Below are positions 1 to 7,008 of a DNA stretch of 64,000 nt, piece after piece (position 1 is the stretch's first letter; every line of letters begins with the position of its first letter). Both the position numbers and the translations under genes were made by a program. Under the pieces are notes generated by a model that made no database searches, was not told the origin of the DNA, and saw nothing but the letters and a program-made list of their open reading frames with translations. The DNA is from Enterobacter asburiae (GTDB taxonomy: Bacteria > Pseudomonadota > Gammaproteobacteria > Enterobacterales > Enterobacteriaceae), in contig NZ_AP019632.1 in NCBI RefSeq assembly GCF_007035645.1, positions 2,170,001 to 2,234,000 of the forward strand, in the 5' to 3' direction.

Positions 1-581
1 TGGTGCAGGACGCGGTGAAAAATGCCCACACCGGTGAAGCGGTGACCCGTGAAGTCATCGACACGATGAATACCATCGCGGCGAACTCGAAGCGCATCGA
101 AGACATTACCAGCGTGATTAACAGCATCGCCTTCCAGACCAACATCCTGGCGCTGAACGCGGCGGTAGAAGCGGCGCGCGCGGGAACGCAGGGCCGCGGC
201 TTTGCGGTCGTGGCCAGCGAAGTGCGCACCCTGGCGCAGAAAAGCGCGGTGGCGGCTAAGGACATCGAGAACCTGATTGCGCAGTCGGTCTCGAGCGTGA
301 AAAACGGCGCGGAGCTGGTCAGCCGCTCGGGCGAGGTGATTGACTCGATTATTTCGTCGGTGAATAAAGTGAATACGCTGATGGAGCAGATCTCCGTCGC
401 CTCCGAAGAGCAGAGCCGCGGGATCAGCCAGGTCGGCCAGGCGGTGACCGAGATGGATGGCGTGACCCAGCAGAACGCCGCGCTGGTGCAGCAGTCCGCT
501 GCGGCAGCGGCCTCGCTGGAAGAGCAGGCGCAGCAGCTTTCGCGGAGTATTTCGAGTTTTAGTTTGCCGGTGCAGGCTTGA
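1..581 (+). CDS. Methyl-accepting chemotaxis protein, C-terminal part (5' end outside window)
   Basis: This is the cytoplasmic signalling end of a transmembrane chemoreceptor, which passes ligand occupancy to CheW and CheA. Only the last 190-odd residues are present; reading is open from base 3. The conserved hairpin tip is clear ([15 protein letters not shown], then [13 protein letters not shown], about residues 45-75 of the fragment), followed by the long returning coiled coil rich in Ala, Gln and Ser. The protein ends in FSLPVQA, so the C-terminal pentapeptide that tethers CheR and CheB is absent. That is typical of low-abundance receptors or of those assisted by others. The ligand-binding domain lies upstream, so the attractant cannot be inferred. 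A hairpin terminator follows the stop codon. Confidence 0.95.
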   Translation, partial: VQDAVKNAHTGEAVTREVIDTMNTIAANSKRIEDITSVINSIAFQTNILALNAAVEAARAGTQGRGFAVVASEVRTLAQKSAVAAKDIENLIAQSVSSVKNGAELVSRSGEVIDSIISSVNKVNTLMEQISVASEEQSRGISQVGQAVTEMDGVTQQNAALVQQSAAAAASLEEQAQQLSRSISSFSLPVQA

Positions 582-593
582 TTGTATGAGGGG

Positions 594-613
594 GGCTCCG
601 CAGGGAGCCTTTT
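594..613 (+). terminator. Rho-independent terminator of the chemoreceptor gene
   Basis: GGCTCC (594-599) pairs with GGAGCC (604-609) around a four-base loop and is followed by TTTT at 610-613. It starts 12 bases after the chemoreceptor stop codon. Confidence 0.8.
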
Positions 614-684
614 ATCTACTTAATGTGCGAAACTTTCCAAGTTGCTTTCCCATGAGGTCAGCCTGTAGACCTAATAGGACTGTT

Positions 685-861
685 TTAATACCATTTATTA
701 TATTTCACATAAATAAAAGAAATAGCAATCACCCAAACGACGCTGAGTAAAGCAGCATAGTCCGGTATAAACCGGATAAAAAAATATATCCCAAGTACAA
801 TAAGTAACGCTGGCACCAGGTAAAAAAACGACTTCAAAAGCCATAAGATTGCTTGCTTCAT
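685..861 (-). CDS. 58-residue two-helix membrane protein, translationally coupled to the upstream gene
   Basis: This small gene encodes 58 residues: a Lys-containing N-terminus, a hydrophobic helix at about 11-30, a short IPDYAAL turn, a second helix at about 37-52 and a tail with Lys residues. Its ATG (861-859) overlaps the TGA (860-858) of the 236-residue gene as ATGA, a classic coupling arrangement, so the two are almost certainly one operon. I do not recognise the family. A two-helix protein made with a soluble partner could be an immunity protein, a membrane anchor or a small regulatory membrane protein; the sequence does not decide. The DNA is visibly AT-richer than the flanks, which suggests horizontal acquisition. 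Confidence 0.65.
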   Translation of the reverse strand: MKQAILWLLKSFFYLVPALLIVLGIYFFIRFIPDYAALLSVVWVIAISFIYVKYNKWY

Positions 862-1568
862 TTTCGCAGTATCTCGTACAAAGCGTCACCTATCACTTGC
901 TCGTTATTATCTCCGGAGTTTACCTGGTAGATAATTTCAGACATTTGCGGCTCGATTAAGAAATATAACATCTCAATATTTTCTTTATAAAGTGCCTGGT
1001 AGTACTGAGGATCCTGGAATTTGAGTCGATTAGCCGCAGATGCCGCTACCTGAGCCTTTGAGTAAAGTGTTGCACCATTAACGAACCAAGTCGAGAATGA
1101 GTTCACAAGCCTGATATGATTTTGCTTAAAATCCCTGCTGTTGATGATCAGATTCGCAAGGGTAAAGGAGAGGGCTAACTTGCTGGCTTTAGCAGAGGCA
1201 TGCTCGGCAGCTTTACCCAATAAGTTATGGATATTAGTAATCAGGTCTTTACTCTTTTGTTCGCCCAGCCTATTAAGAGTTTTCCTAAAATAAATTTCAA
1301 CCATGTCCAAAGTGACATCTTTTCTGTTGTAAATTTCACCTAAGGCAAGGACTAAGCGTTTATCTTCGCGCCACGTATCACGGCAAGCGTTACGATAATA
1401 CTCGTCTGGCATCAGGCATGCACCGTAGCTAACCAGGCGCTGCGTTCCCTGTTTCACCTTTTCCAGAGTTGCCATATGGTCTTCATGCATGTCTCGAAGC
1501 GAGTTTGTTAGTGCAATAGCTAACCGTTTATTCGACTGCATTTTTAGTTGCAAATAGTTTTGTGCCAT
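858..1568 (-). CDS. Uncharacterised 236-residue helical protein
   Basis: I do not recognise this protein. It looks almost wholly alpha-helical, with many charged residues at the N-terminus, a small-residue-rich stretch at about 118-140 (AEHASAKASKLALSFTLANL) that is weakly hydrophobic, and an acidic C-terminus. There is no signal peptide, no clear membrane helix and no catalytic motif that I can see. It is transcribed first in a bicistron with the 58-residue membrane protein, whose ATG overlaps its stop. A second small membrane protein gene is divergent. The AT-rich composition points to an acquired locus. A toxin-immunity pair is one reading of soluble protein plus tiny membrane protein, but that is inference only. 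Confidence 0.75.
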   Translation of the reverse strand: MAQNYLQLKMQSNKRLAIALTNSLRDMHEDHMATLEKVKQGTQRLVSYGACLMPDEYYRNACRDTWREDKRLVLALGEIYNRKDVTLDMVEIYFRKTLNRLGEQKSKDLITNIHNLLGKAAEHASAKASKLALSFTLANLIINSRDFKQNHIRLVNSFSTWFVNGATLYSKAQVAASAANRLKFQDPQYYQALYKENIEMLYFLIEPQMSEIIYQVNSGDNNEQVIGDALYEILRK

Positions 1569-1637
1569 TTTATATAACCTTGCAGTATCATTATCTTATT
1601 ATCATTGATCATGTTTGAGAAAGGGGCAACATCGAAA

Positions 1638-1877
1638 ATGGGAAAGCGCAAGAGTGCTTTGGTTTATGTCCTGACCATCATTATATTTTTGCTTATTATT
1701 CCTGAGATCATTTTGCGTGTATGCACGTCCGAGCAACTTGGCCGTATCAGCGACTTCACCAGTTTAGGTGGCTTGTTAAATCCACTATTATCCTTGCTCA
1801 TCTTCCTGGCACTGGTGTCAATCATACTGGCCGTTATTGCTATCGCACTGGCTAAGCGAATTCTTCGTACGAGATGA
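1638..1877 (+). CDS. Small two-helix membrane protein of unknown function
   Basis: Starting at the ATG at 1638 gives 79 residues, with an AAGGGG ribosome-binding site ten bases upstream. The possible upstream TTG (1605) and ATG (1611) starts lack such a site. The protein has a basic N-terminus (MGKRK), a very hydrophobic helix at about 8-28, a polar loop of about 20 residues, a second helix at about 48-70 and a basic tail (AKRILRTR), so both ends are predicted cytoplasmic. It is divergent from the 236/58-residue bicistron and shares its AT-rich composition. I recognise no family. Confidence 0.6.
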   Translation: MGKRKSALVYVLTIIIFLLIIPEIILRVCTSEQLGRISDFTSLGGLLNPLLSLLIFLALVSIILAVIAIALAKRILRTR

Positions 1878-1890
1878 TTTGCCTGCAAGC

Positions 1891-1927
1891 GACTCATAGC
1901 GCCCGCCAGCCGTTATCGCTATGAGTC
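1891..1927. repeat. Long hairpin (11-bp perfect inverted repeat)
   Basis: GACTCATAGCG (1891-1901) is repeated inverted as CGCTATGAGTC (1917-1927) around a 15-base loop, 13 bases after the stop of the small membrane protein gene. There is no T run, so it may be a weak or factor-assisted terminator, an RNA-stabilising structure or a protein site. Confidence 0.5.
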
Positions 1928-2033
1928 CAAAATCGTCAGCCCAAAAATTTTTATTCCCCCAGCAATATTTCCCTCCCTCATCCGTCTACCTCATCACAAG
2001 CCATAATCAGTTACTGTAAACGAGGTAAACACC

Positions 2034-2453
2034 ATGAGAGATTTTGATATGCACGACAGAGGTCATGGGCGCGGATTCGGTCGCCACCGTATGGGCAAGG
2101 GCTTAGTCATCGGCGCGGTGATTTTCATCGTGCTCGGCCTGCTGGTGATGACCCTGTGGAACGCCTTGCTCCCGGCCATCCTCGGCGTGAAGGCCATTGG
2201 CTTCTGGCAGGCGCTGGGCATTCTGGTGCTGAGCCGCATTCTGTTTGGCGGGCTGGGTTTCCGTCCGGGGATGTTTGGCGCGCACCGCCGGATGCACGAG
2301 CGCTGGATGAACATGACGCCCGAACAGCGCGAGGCGTTTATTCAGCAGCGTCGCGAAGGGTTTGGTCGCCACGGTCGCGGCCACTGCGGCTGGCACGGTC
2401 ATCGTGACGATAAGCGCGAAGACGCCACGCCAAAAGCGCCGGAAGCAGAGTGA
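2034..2453 (+). CDS. Histidine-rich membrane protein paired with an ECF sigma factor
   Basis: This 139-residue protein has a His/Arg/Gly-rich N-terminus, two hydrophobic helices (about 24-48 and 58-76, joined through ALLPAILGVKAIGFWQAL) and a long cytoplasm-type tail with MTPEQREAFIQQRR followed by a His-rich patch (GRHGRGHCGWHGH). GAGG lies eight bases before the ATG. The stop codon overlaps the GTG start of the sigma gene (GTGA), so the two are translationally coupled. Membrane proteins of this shape are, to my knowledge, recurrent neighbours of this type of sigma factor. It may sense a membrane or metal signal and control the sigma factor, but it resembles no classical anti-sigma domain. 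The His patch suggests metal binding, unproven. Confidence 0.75.
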   Translation: MRDFDMHDRGHGRGFGRHRMGKGLVIGAVIFIVLGLLVMTLWNALLPAILGVKAIGFWQALGILVLSRILFGGLGFRPGMFGAHRRMHERWMNMTPEQREAFIQQRREGFGRHGRGHCGWHGHRDDKREDATPKAPEAE

Positions 2454-3019
2454 GCGAAATGAAAGCCGGGGAGGCGGGCGGATCCATGCTGATGTCGGCG
2501 CTCAATGCCTGCCGCGCCCGGCTGACAGCCTTCATTCGCGGACGGACGTCCGTTCGCGATGATGCCGACGACATTTTGCAGGAAGTCACCTATCAGCTGA
2601 TGAAAGTGGAACAGCCGGTCGAAAACGTCGCCGCCTGGCTGTTCCGCGCGGCGCGTAACGAGATGACCGACCGGGCGCGTAAAAAGCGCGAGGTACCGCT
2701 CTCCGGCTATTTTACGGGCGAAGACGAAGAGGGTTTCCCCGAGGACGAGCTGGCCGAAACCCTGTTCGGCGTACCGTATACGCCGGAAGAGGAGTACCTC
2801 AAAACGCTGCTGTGGGAAGAGCTGGGGCAGGCGCTGTCTGAACTGCCGCCGCCGCAGAGGGAGGTGTTTGAAAAGACCGAACTCCACGGCTACAGCATTA
2901 AAATGCTGGCAGAGGAGACCGGCGCCAGCGGACAGGCTTTGTTATCCCGCAAGCACAAGGCGGTGCTGTTTCTGCGCACGCGGCTGCGCGACGTCTACGA
3001 CGCGCTGACGGGCGAATAG
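2450..3019 (+). CDS. ECF-type RNA polymerase sigma factor
   Basis: A 189-residue sigma-70-family protein. Region 2 is visible at about residues 36-80 (DADDILQEVTYQ, then WLFRAARNEMTDRARKKR), and region 4 at about 130-178 (LSELPPPQREVFEKTELHGY followed by a helix-turn-helix). The linker is acidic and longer than in minimal ECF factors. The start is GTG at 2450, overlapping the stop of the membrane protein gene. It would redirect RNA polymerase to a small regulon, probably including its own operon. No classical zinc anti-sigma gene lies next to it, so the coupled membrane protein is the likely partner. The target genes are not evident, although the Scs redox operon begins just downstream. Confidence 0.88.
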   Translation: MSEMKAGEAGGSMLMSALNACRARLTAFIRGRTSVRDDADDILQEVTYQLMKVEQPVENVAAWLFRAARNEMTDRARKKREVPLSGYFTGEDEEGFPEDELAETLFGVPYTPEEEYLKTLLWEELGQALSELPPPQREVFEKTELHGYSIKMLAEETGASGQALLSRKHKAVLFLRTRLRDVYDALTGE

Positions 3020-3051
3020 CGGCGACAGACAAAACCTTACACTTCCGGCAC

Positions 3052-3079
3052 TTGTAGATTCATCACTATCGTTTATGAT
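3052..3079 (+). promoter_or_regulatory. Candidate sigma-70 promoter of the scs operon
   Basis: TTGTAG (3052-3057) and TATGAT (3074-3079) are separated by 16 bases. A transcript starting near 3086 would have a leader of about 20 bases before the ATG at 3107, and this favours that ATG over the TTG at 3089. Confidence 0.45.
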
Positions 3080-3106
3080 CGGGGCGTCTTGTTACTCTGG
3101 AACGTT

Positions 3107-3478
3107 ATGCGCAACCGTCAGCTCCTCGGAAAATGGCTTTTGATCGTCACCTGTCTCGCGATGGCGCTTTGCCTCGTGCAGCGTGCGGTGATGCTCAATC
3201 ATTTTTTACAGGGACTGGATCCGCAAATTTCTCTGAGTGCAGATGCCCCGGGTCAAAGTAGCAACACTGAACAGCCCGGCCCGTCGCCCTGTCAGCTGGG
3301 CGCACACTCGCTGCTTTGCGCCCAGCCGCTGTTCTTCGACGGCGCGCTACCGGCCATTATCATCTTCTTCGCGCTGCTGCAGCTGTTTACGCAAGGGCGG
3401 GTATTGGCTCCCGCGGAACAGCCCGTTCAGGCACCGCCTCCCCGAATACACCTTAAAAACTGCGTTTTCCGTGAATGA
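3107..3478 (+). CDS. ScsA-like inner-membrane protein of the suppressor-of-copper-sensitivity operon
   Basis: The 123-residue protein has an N-terminal helix at about 9-28 (WLLIVTCLAMALCL), a periplasmic loop of about 45 residues with two cysteines (PCQLGAHSLLCAQPL), and a second hydrophobic segment near 78-95. A Pro-rich cytoplasmic tail follows. It precedes scsB by 47 bases on the same strand, the position scsA has in Salmonella. The assignment rests mainly on context and topology; I cannot confirm sequence identity to ScsA. The paired Cys residues between membrane helices fit a role in periplasmic thiol or copper handling. An alternative start at 3089 would add six residues. Confidence 0.6.
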   Translation: MRNRQLLGKWLLIVTCLAMALCLVQRAVMLNHFLQGLDPQISLSADAPGQSSNTEQPGPSPCQLGAHSLLCAQPLFFDGALPAIIIFFALLQLFTQGRVLAPAEQPVQAPPPRIHLKNCVFRE

Positions 3479-3525
3479 AAATCATCGTCCTCTCACGATA
3501 ATTTTCACTGTTCACGGAGTAAAAC

Positions 3526-5550
3526 ATGGTTAACCTCTTCAGGGGATTCGTCTTCCTGTGGCTGTCCTGCATCGGCATTGTCCATGCGGCAGACACCGGC
3601 TGGCTGGTTTCCCCCCAAAACGATCACGCCCGCATCCGCTTTCAGGCGGAGAGGGAGCAAACGCACGTTAAAGGCCTGCTCACCGTTGAGCTGAAGCCCG
3701 GCTGGAAAACCTACTGGCGATCGCCGGGCGAGGGCGGCGTCGCGCCAAAAATCGGCTGGCCGGAAGGCGTAACGGATAGCTGGTCCTGGCCGGTCCCGTC
3801 GCGCTTCGATATCTCCGGCATGACGACGCAGGGCTATCACGATAAGGTCGCGATCCCGATTACGCTCAACGGAGTGAAGGGCGACACGCTCGACGGGACG
3901 CTCACGCTTTCCACGTGCAGTAACGTCTGCCTGCTGACGGACTACCCGCTGCATCTCGATTTTACCCAGCCGGTAGATGAGGGCTTCCGTAGCGAGTTCG
4001 AGCAGGCGATGCGTGCCGTGCCCGGTACGTCAGGCGTATCCAGGGATCTCTCCGCATGGCTCGCTGGCGACAAGCTGGTGATTACCGGCACGACGGACGG
4101 GAAGTGGGATAATCCGGGGATCTACTTTGACCCGCTGGAGGGTGACATTCTTCCCGGCGAGCCGGTCATCAAACACGACGGCAATACGCTTCGGGTGACG
4201 GTACCCGTGACCGACGAATGGGGCGATAAACCCGCCTCGCTGGAGGGCAAGAGGCTGTCGTTTGTGCTGACCAGCGGCGGCAATGCGCAGCAAACCACCA
4301 TGACCGTTGGCGCGACGCCCGCAGCGTCCTCCGCGCCTGAAGGGACGGGAAAAATGGTGCTCTTTGCGCTGCTGGGCGGGCTGATCCTCAACCTGATGCC
4401 CTGCGTGCTGCCGGTCATGGGCATGAAGCTTAACAGCATCCTGCAGTCGGGATCGGACAGGCGCGCGATCAGGCTGCGCTTTCTGGCCACCAGCGCCGGG
4501 ATCCTCACCTCCTTTATGCTGCTGGCGGGGATGGTGACCGCACTGAAGCTGGCCGGGGCGTCGCTGGGGTGGGGCATTCAGTTCCAGAACCCGTGGTTTA
4601 TCGGCCTGATGGTCGCCGTCACCTTCCTGTTTGCGCTGAACCTGTTTGGCGCGTTTGAGATGCTGCTGCCTTCCGCCGCCACGGGACGGCTGGCGACGGC
4701 AGGGGGATCGGGGATTGGCGGCAGCTTCTGCGAAGGGATGTTCGCCACGCTGCTTGCCACGCCGTGCTCCGCGCCGTTCCTCGGTACGGCGGTCGCCTTT
4801 GCCCTTGGCGCACCGCTACACTCCCTGTGGCTGATCTTCCTGATGCTCGGCGTGGGTATGAGCCTGCCGTGGCTGTTTGTTGCCCTGGTGCCGAAAACGG
4901 CCATGCTGCTGCCGAAACCCGGCCGCTGGATGAACACGCTAAAAGTCGTTCTGGGCCTGATGATGCTCGCCTCCAGCCTCTGGCTGGCAACATTGTTGAG
5001 CGTGCATCTGGGCGAGGCGGTCAGCCAGATTGTGATGCTGGTGCTGACTGCCGTCGCGCTGGCGCTGTTCGCGCTGAAGGGGCAAAAATCCTCACCGCTG
5101 TTCTGGCTCGTGGTGATCGCGCTGTCGGCGTTTGGTGGGTATCAGGCGCGCGGGCTGCTTAACGCGCCGCCTGCCGCTCCGGCACAAAATGCTGCGCAGA
5201 CCATCCCGTGGCAGCCGCTCAGCGAGGAGGCCATCCAGCAGGCGCTGGCGCAGGGGAAACGGGTGTTCGTGGATATCTCGGCGGACTGGTGCGTGACCTG
5301 CAAAGTTAACGAGCATCGGGTGCTGAATCAGCCGGACGTTATTGCCGCGCTGCGCCAGCCGGACGTGGTGGCCCTTCGCGGAGACTGGAGCCAGCCGTCC
5401 GCGTTTATCGCCGATTTTCTGGCGAAGCGAAACCGTTACGCCATTCCGTTTAACGCAGCGTATGGCCCCGGTCTGCCTGAGGGGGAAATCCTCTCGCCGC
5501 TGCTGGACAAGCGCACTTTGATCGCCACCCTGAATAACGCAAAAGGCTAA
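3526..5550 (+). CDS. scsB: ScsB, DsbD-like transmembrane thiol reductase
   Basis: ScsB carries electrons from cytoplasmic thioredoxin across the inner membrane to periplasmic partners, chiefly ScsC. The 674-residue protein has a signal peptide (cleavage near VHAAD), and a periplasmic N-terminal domain with a Cys pair in STCSNVCLL. A CcdA-type membrane domain follows at about 275-545, with the essential cysteines in LMPCVLPV and ATPCSAPFLG. The C-terminal thioredoxin domain has DWCVTCK near residue 590. GGAG precedes the ATG. scsC starts seven bases after the stop, so both are co-transcribed. It resembles DsbD but is longer in the first domain, as expected for ScsB. Confidence 0.92.
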   Translation: MVNLFRGFVFLWLSCIGIVHAADTGWLVSPQNDHARIRFQAEREQTHVKGLLTVELKPGWKTYWRSPGEGGVAPKIGWPEGVTDSWSWPVPSRFDISGMTTQGYHDKVAIPITLNGVKGDTLDGTLTLSTCSNVCLLTDYPLHLDFTQPVDEGFRSEFEQAMRAVPGTSGVSRDLSAWLAGDKLVITGTTDGKWDNPGIYFDPLEGDILPGEPVIKHDGNTLRVTVPVTDEWGDKPASLEGKRLSFVLTSGGNAQQTTMTVGATPAASSAPEGTGKMVLFALLGGLILNLMPCVLPVMGMKLNSILQSGSDRRAIRLRFLATSAGILTSFMLLAGMVTALKLAGASLGWGIQFQNPWFIGLMVAVTFLFALNLFGAFEMLLPSAATGRLATAGGSGIGGSFCEGMFATLLATPCSAPFLGTAVAFALGAPLHSLWLIFLMLGVGMSLPWLFVALVPKTAMLLPKPGRWMNTLKVVLGLMMLASSLWLATLLSVHLGEAVSQIVMLVLTAVALALFALKGQKSSPLFWLVVIALSAFGGYQARGLLNAPPAAPAQNAAQTIPWQPLSEEAIQQALAQGKRVFVDISADWCVTCKVNEHRVLNQPDVIAALRQPDVVALRGDWSQPSAFIADFLAKRNRYAIPFNAAYGPGLPEGEILSPLLDKRTLIATLNNAKG

Positions 5551-5557
5551 ACGTATT

Positions 5558-6169
5558 ATGAAAAAACTCCTTATTACGCTTCTGCTCCTGCTGGCGCCGG
5601 TTCAGGTGTTCGCTGCCCAGCCGCTAACGCTGGACCAGGAGCAGCGTGCGCAGAAGATGGTGTATGATTTTCTGTTTAACGATCCAAACTCCCCGCGCAT
5701 CGGCGCGAAAAACCCAAAGCTCACCCTGGTGGTGTTTACCGACTACAACTGTCCGTACTGTAAAAAATTCGATCCGTATCTGGAGAAGATCGTCGAAAAA
5801 CACCCGGACGTGGCGGTAGTCTTTAAGTTTTTACCTTTCCGCTCGGAAAGTTCGCTGACCGCCGCGCGCGATGCGTTAACGCTCTGGCGTCAGGAGCCCG
5901 GGCAGTTTATGAAGCTTAACCACACCCTGATGGCAAAAAAGGGGTACCACGATGACGCCAGCATTCAGGAGGCGCAGAAGCGGGCGGGCGTGAGCGTCGC
6001 GACGCCGGATGAGGAGAGCCTGATGACGATCAAGCGCAGCCTGATCGTCGCGGAAAAAATGGGGATCCAGGGCACGCCCGCCACGCTCATCGGCGAGGGA
6101 TTGCTGCCCGGCTGGGTGCCGTTTGAACAGTTCGACGAAATGGTCAGTGACGCACTGAAAAACCGCTAA
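5558..6169 (+). CDS. scsC: ScsC, periplasmic DsbA-family thioredoxin-fold protein
   Basis: A 203-residue secreted protein with a signal peptide ending near VFAAQ, an N-terminal helical segment (LDQEQRAQKMVYDFLF), and a thioredoxin fold with the active site NCPYCKK near residue 67. A helical insertion follows, and the cis-proline loop is GIQGTPATLIG. In Salmonella, ScsC is kept reduced by ScsB and protects against copper stress. Its length matches the short, monomeric-type ScsC rather than the longer trimeric type of Proteus. It lies directly after scsB and is followed 41 bases later by dsbG, so the three probably form one redox operon. There is no scsD between them. Confidence 0.88.
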   Translation: MKKLLITLLLLLAPVQVFAAQPLTLDQEQRAQKMVYDFLFNDPNSPRIGAKNPKLTLVVFTDYNCPYCKKFDPYLEKIVEKHPDVAVVFKFLPFRSESSLTAARDALTLWRQEPGQFMKLNHTLMAKKGYHDDASIQEAQKRAGVSVATPDEESLMTIKRSLIVAEKMGIQGTPATLIGEGLLPGWVPFEQFDEMVSDALKNR

Positions 6170-6210
6170 CCTGAAGGGGGCGGAATGCCCCCGACAAACC
6201 GGAGAGGGAA

Positions 6211-6969
6211 ATGAAAAAATTACTGTTACTTTCAGCGTTGACGGCGTCAGGGCTGGCGCAGGCGGCTGAAGCCATACCGGACGTGGTGAAGCACTTCGGC
6301 GAGCAGCAGAACATTAAAATCATCAAGAAGCTGGATGCGCCCGGCGGCGCGCCCGCCTGGCTGGGGCAGTATCAGGACATGGGCGTGACGCTCTTTTTAA
6401 CGCCGGACGGCAAGCACGTCATCTCAGGCTATCTGTACGATGACAAAGGAAAAAACCTCAGCGAGGGCTATTTCCAGAAAGAGATCTACGCCCCGATGGG
6501 ACGCGAGATGTGGAAGAACCTCAACGCGGCGCATCCCCTGAAGGAAGGGGCGGATAACGCCCCGCGTAAGGTCTTTGTCTTCGCCGATCCGTTCTGTCCG
6601 TACTGCAAGCAGTTCTGGGCCGAAGCGCAGCCGTGGGTGAAGGCGGGCAAGGTGCAGCTCAACACGCTGCTGGTGGCGTTTCTCAACCCCAACAGCGGAC
6701 GTAACGCCTCGGCGATTCTGAATGCGAAAGATCCGGTTTCGGCCTGGCGCGAATATGAGCTTTCAGGTGGCAAAAAATTACCGAAGCCAGAGGGCGAGGC
6801 TTCCCGCGAAACGGTAGCGATCCTGCAGAAGCACCAGACGCTGATGGACAGCCTGGGCGCTAACGCCACGCCGGCCATTTACTATCTGAATGCGGAAAAT
6901 GAGCTGCAGCAGGTGGTCGGTATGCCGGATGCGCAGCAGCTTGAGGCGATGTTCGGGCCGAAGCCGTAA
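6211..6969 (+). CDS. dsbG: DsbG, periplasmic disulfide isomerase / sulfenate reductase
   Basis: DsbG reduces oxidised single cysteines (sulfenic acids) and isomerises disulfides in the periplasm; in E. coli it is kept reduced by DsbD. This 252-residue protein, close to the E. coli 248, has a signal peptide (cleavage near AQAAE) and an N-terminal dimerisation domain to about residue 100. The thioredoxin fold has ADPFCPYCKQF at about residue 130 and the cis-Pro loop NATPAIYYL near 216. GGAGAGG precedes the ATG. It sits last in a run of scsA-like, scsB and scsC, where scsD would occur in Salmonella; here ScsB could serve as its reductant, which is inference. A hairpin terminator follows. Confidence 0.93.
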   Translation: MKKLLLLSALTASGLAQAAEAIPDVVKHFGEQQNIKIIKKLDAPGGAPAWLGQYQDMGVTLFLTPDGKHVISGYLYDDKGKNLSEGYFQKEIYAPMGREMWKNLNAAHPLKEGADNAPRKVFVFADPFCPYCKQFWAEAQPWVKAGKVQLNTLLVAFLNPNSGRNASAILNAKDPVSAWREYELSGGKKLPKPEGEASRETVAILQKHQTLMDSLGANATPAIYYLNAENELQQVVGMPDAQQLEAMFGPKP

Positions 6970-7001
6970 AAAAACAGGCAGAAACGGGGCGTTTCTGCCT
7001 G
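6967..7001. terminator. Terminator between convergent dsbG and digH
   Basis: A perfect 12-bp stem (CAGGCAGAAACG at 6975-6986 with CGTTTCTGCCTG at 6990-7001) has a three-base loop. The A run at 6968-6974 becomes a T run on the minus strand, so it is strongest for digH, with weaker termination of dsbG. Confidence 0.8.
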
Positions 7002-7008
7002 ATGGCAT

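Noticed and set aside
698..889. 63-codon minus-strand frame rich in Cys and aromatic residues
   Set aside because: It is out of frame with the better-supported 58-codon gene at 685-861, which has the ATGA overlap and a clear two-helix pattern.
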